From: Halorubrum saccharovorum DSM 1137
Lineage (GTDB): Archaea; Halobacteriota; Halobacteria; Halobacteriales; Haloferacaceae
Length of the DNA: 61,380 bases
Assembly: GCF_000337915.1 (NCBI RefSeq)
Contig: NZ_AOJE01000060.1
Span: forward strand, 62,870-124,249
Reading direction: 5' to 3'
Below the pieces are notes generated by a model. The model saw only the letters and a list, made by a program, of their open reading frames with translations, was not told the DNA's origin and ran no database searches. The position numbers were made by a program, and so were the translations under genes. This document shows, piece by piece, positions 59,538 to 61,380 of this stretch; the stretch's first letter is position 1, and every line of letters begins with the position of its first letter.

Positions 59538-61025
59538 CTACCCGTCCAGCTCCTCGCGGAGCAGCCCGTTCACCTCGCCCGGGTCGGCGCTCCCCCCCGT
59601 CGCCTGCATCACCTGACCGACGAGGAAGTTGATCGCGCCCTCGTCGCCGTCGTGGTAGTCGGCGACGGCGTCGGGGTTCTCGTCGATGGCGGCCGCGACG
59701 GCGGCCTCGACCTCGCCGCTCTCGGCTTTCCCCAGTCCCTCGCGCTCGATTATCGCCTCCGGGTCGTCGCCCTCGTCGAGCATCTCGCGGAGGACGACCT
59801 CCTCGGCGTTCTTCACCGTCAGCTCCTCGTCGGCGACGAGCTCGATCAGGCGTTTGAACTCGTCGAGCCGGTGTTCCACGTCCGTGATCGCCATCTCGCG
59901 GTAGTTGAGCTCGCCGAGCAGGTTGTCGGCGACCCACGTCGCGGCGAGTTCGGGATCGAACGACTCGGCCACGTCCTCGAAGAAGTCGGCGACCGACTTC
60001 GTGGAGGTGAGCTTCGAGGCGGACTCGCGGTCGAGCCCGTACTCCTCGCGGAAGCGCTCGCGGCGGGCGTCCGGCAGCTCCGGGATCGCGATCCGGTCTT
60101 TCCAGTCCGACACCTCCAGCGCGGGGAGGTCGGCCTCCCTGAAGTAGCGGTAGTCCTTCTCGGCCTCCTTCGAGCGCATGGAGACGGTGACGCCGCGCGC
60201 CTCGTCCCAGTGGCGGGTCTCCTGTTCGATCTCGCGGCCGCGCCGGAGCACGTTCTCCTGGCGGGTGACCTCGTACGCGAGCGCCTGCTCCGCGCCCTTG
60301 TGACTGGAGATGTTCTTCACTTCCGCGCGGTTCACGTCTGCGAGGGCGTCGTCGGTGATCGTCCCGTCGTCGTCGACCGCGCTTTCGGGGATCAGGGAGA
60401 CGTTGGCGTCGACGCGCAGGCTCCCGTCGCGGGTCGCGTCGAAGACGCCGAGGTACTCCAGGACCTCCTCCAGTTTCGCCAGGAAGGCCCGGGTTTCGGC
60501 GGGCGACCGAAAGTCCGGCTCGGTGACGATCTCCATCAGGGGCGTCCCGGCTCGGTTGTAGTTCACCAGGGTGTGCGTCGCCGACTCGATGGAGCCGCCG
60601 GCGTGCTGGAGGCTGCCGGGGTCCTCTTCGAGGTGCGCGCGGGTGATCCCGATGGTTCGGGGCTCGCTGTCGACGCGGACCTCCAGCTCTCCCGACTGGC
60701 AGATCGGGGCGTCGTACTGGGTGAGCTGGAAGTTCTTCGGCAGGTCGGGGTAGTAGTAGTTCTTCCGGTGGAACGTGGTCGTCTCGGGGATGTCGGCGTC
60801 GATCGCCTTCCCGATCTTCACGGCGGCCTCGACGGCGCCCTCGTTGAGGACGGGCAGCGCGCCCGGGAGCCCGAGGCAGGTCGGGCACGTGCGCGTGTTC
60901 GGCTCCTCGTCGTCTCCGGGCTCCGTCGAGCAGCCGCAGAAGATCTTCGTGTCGGTCTCGAGCTGGACGTGGACCTCCAGCCCGATCACGACCGTCCGCT
61001 CCTCCGTCGCGGCCTGAGTGCTCAT
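59538..61025 (-). CDS. gatB: Asp-tRNA(Asn)/Glu-tRNA(Gln) amidotransferase subunit B
   Basis: A 495-residue subunit of the GatCAB amidotransferase, which makes Gln-tRNA or Asn-tRNA by transamidation. GLEVHVQLETDTKIFCGCS and NTRTCPTCLGLPGALPVLN (zinc-binding cysteines), KNYYYPDLPKNFQLTQYDAP, ESATHTLVNYNRAGTPLMEIV and EADLPALEV identify it; the C-terminal helical YqeY-like part follows. The TTTAGG-type box near 61051-61057, about 26 bases before the ATG, supports the start at 61025. GatA and GatC are not in this window. Confidence 0.96.
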   Translation of the reverse strand: MSTQAATEERTVVIGLEVHVQLETDTKIFCGCSTEPGDDEEPNTRTCPTCLGLPGALPVLNEGAVEAAVKIGKAIDADIPETTTFHRKNYYYPDLPKNFQLTQYDAPICQSGELEVRVDSEPRTIGITRAHLEEDPGSLQHAGGSIESATHTLVNYNRAGTPLMEIVTEPDFRSPAETRAFLAKLEEVLEYLGVFDATRDGSLRVDANVSLIPESAVDDDGTITDDALADVNRAEVKNISSHKGAEQALAYEVTRQENVLRRGREIEQETRHWDEARGVTVSMRSKEAEKDYRYFREADLPALEVSDWKDRIAIPELPDARRERFREEYGLDRESASKLTSTKSVADFFEDVAESFDPELAATWVADNLLGELNYREMAITDVEHRLDEFKRLIELVADEELTVKNAEEVVLREMLDEGDDPEAIIEREGLGKAESGEVEAAVAAAIDENPDAVADYHDGDEGAINFLVGQVMQATGGSADPGEVNGLLREELDG

Positions 61026-61153
61026 TACCGACCCGTTGCGGGCGGGTCACCTAAATCGTGTCGGGACCGATACGTGGTGTACTCGCGTCGAGTCGGCGTG
61101 ATTTCTGGAATTCGTTTTCGCGGTTCCCGGCGATGCGACACTGTTGCTAACAC

Positions 61154-61380
61154 GGTGAAGGCCTCCAAAGCCCCAGCCGGGAGGCGGGCGCACGCTCGCT
61201 GTGCTCCTCACTCGGTCGCTTCGCTCCCTCGCTGCGGTGCTTCCGTCGCCTGCGCCCGCCTCCCGGCTGCCCCTTTGAGTCCCGCCCTGCACAGCACCGC
61301 AGCCTCACGCCTCCCCAGCCTCGTCGCTCGGTCGGGGCTCCCGGCGGTCGCCCGCTCCCTCGCGACTCCCTCGCGCGTGC
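61154..61380 (+). repeat. Dispersed hairpin repeat, copy D (3' part outside the window)
   Basis: Fourth copy, cut by the window end. The head GGTGAAGGCCTCCAAAGCCCCAG is followed by a perfect 19-bp stem, 61174-61192 with 61251-61269, whose sequence differs from copies B and C by paired changes. The inner block GCACGCTCGCTGTGC, itself a small stem-loop, is shared with copies B and D and slightly changed in C. It lies beyond the gatB start, in the opposite direction, in an intergenic region. Confidence 0.82.

Overview
The window is chromosomal DNA of a halophilic archaeon of class Halobacteria, most like Halorubrum. The basis is very high G+C with strong C/G at third codon positions, highly acidic proteins, leaderless-type genes with TATA boxes about 25 bases before the start codon, and archaeal core genes: thermosome, replication factor C small subunit, ABCE1, L15e, GatB, archaemetzincin, UbaA with a SAMP2-like modifier, and a FolC-FolP fusion. 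The genus is inferred. I see no prophage, CRISPR array, plasmid or toxin-antitoxin region.

Layout. 1-9.4 kb: thioredoxin reductase, a DHH phosphoesterase, the FolC-FolP fusion, an ABC exporter pair, a tiny zinc protein and threonine deaminase. 9.6-20.3 kb: glutamylcyclotransferase-like protein, MATE exporter, SpoIIM-like membrane protein, two Hsp20 chaperones, two PCMT-type methyltransferases (the second apparently degenerate), a flavoprotein, a HerA-like ATPase and a two-gene fluoride channel. 20.4-32.4 kb: CCA enzyme, two tRNAs, HAD phosphatase, UPF0146 and archaemetzincin (divergent), a GcvT/YgfZ-like protein, a PiT transporter coupled to a 42-residue membrane protein, a phosphodiesterase, RfcS and electron transfer flavoprotein. 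32.4-39.3 kb: surface and regulatory genes, including a membrane-anchored winged-helix protein divergent from an exported protein and a pilin-like protein. 39.6-49.5 kb: EMC6-like protein with ABCE1, Sua5, a glutaredoxin/redoxin pair, a CNNM/CorC transporter, a HELSH-motif protein, a BNR-repeat protein, a VUT transporter with a ribbon-helix-helix protein, and L15e. 50.2-61 kb: thermosome, tRNA-Ser with a repeat scar, RidA, UbaA, an ornithine cyclodeaminase-type enzyme, dihydrofolate reductase, RlmE, the SAMP2-like modifier overlapping a GNAT gene, and GatB.

Most genes are single housekeeping units or pairs of two to three. Functional links across the window are folate synthesis (FolC-FolP at 2.8-5.5 kb, DHFR at 56.4 kb), ubiquitin-like modification and sulfur transfer (UbaA at 54.2 kb, the SAMP2-like protein at 59.3 kb), protein quality control (two Hsp20, thermosome, PCMT) and tRNA maturation (CCA enzyme, Sua5, GatB).

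The least explained signal is a dispersed non-coding repeat family. Four copies in the same orientation (1-155, 7829-8188, 49688-49964 with two extra head units before it, and 61154 to the window end) contain long, nearly perfect inverted repeats. The stem sequences differ between copies while pairing is kept, so the fold appears to be conserved. I cannot match it to a named family. Other leads are 40-bp tandem repeats upstream of the thermosome gene, a 35-bp duplicate of the tRNA-Ser 3' end, and a SAMP2-like protein with an 11-residue tail after its diglycine.
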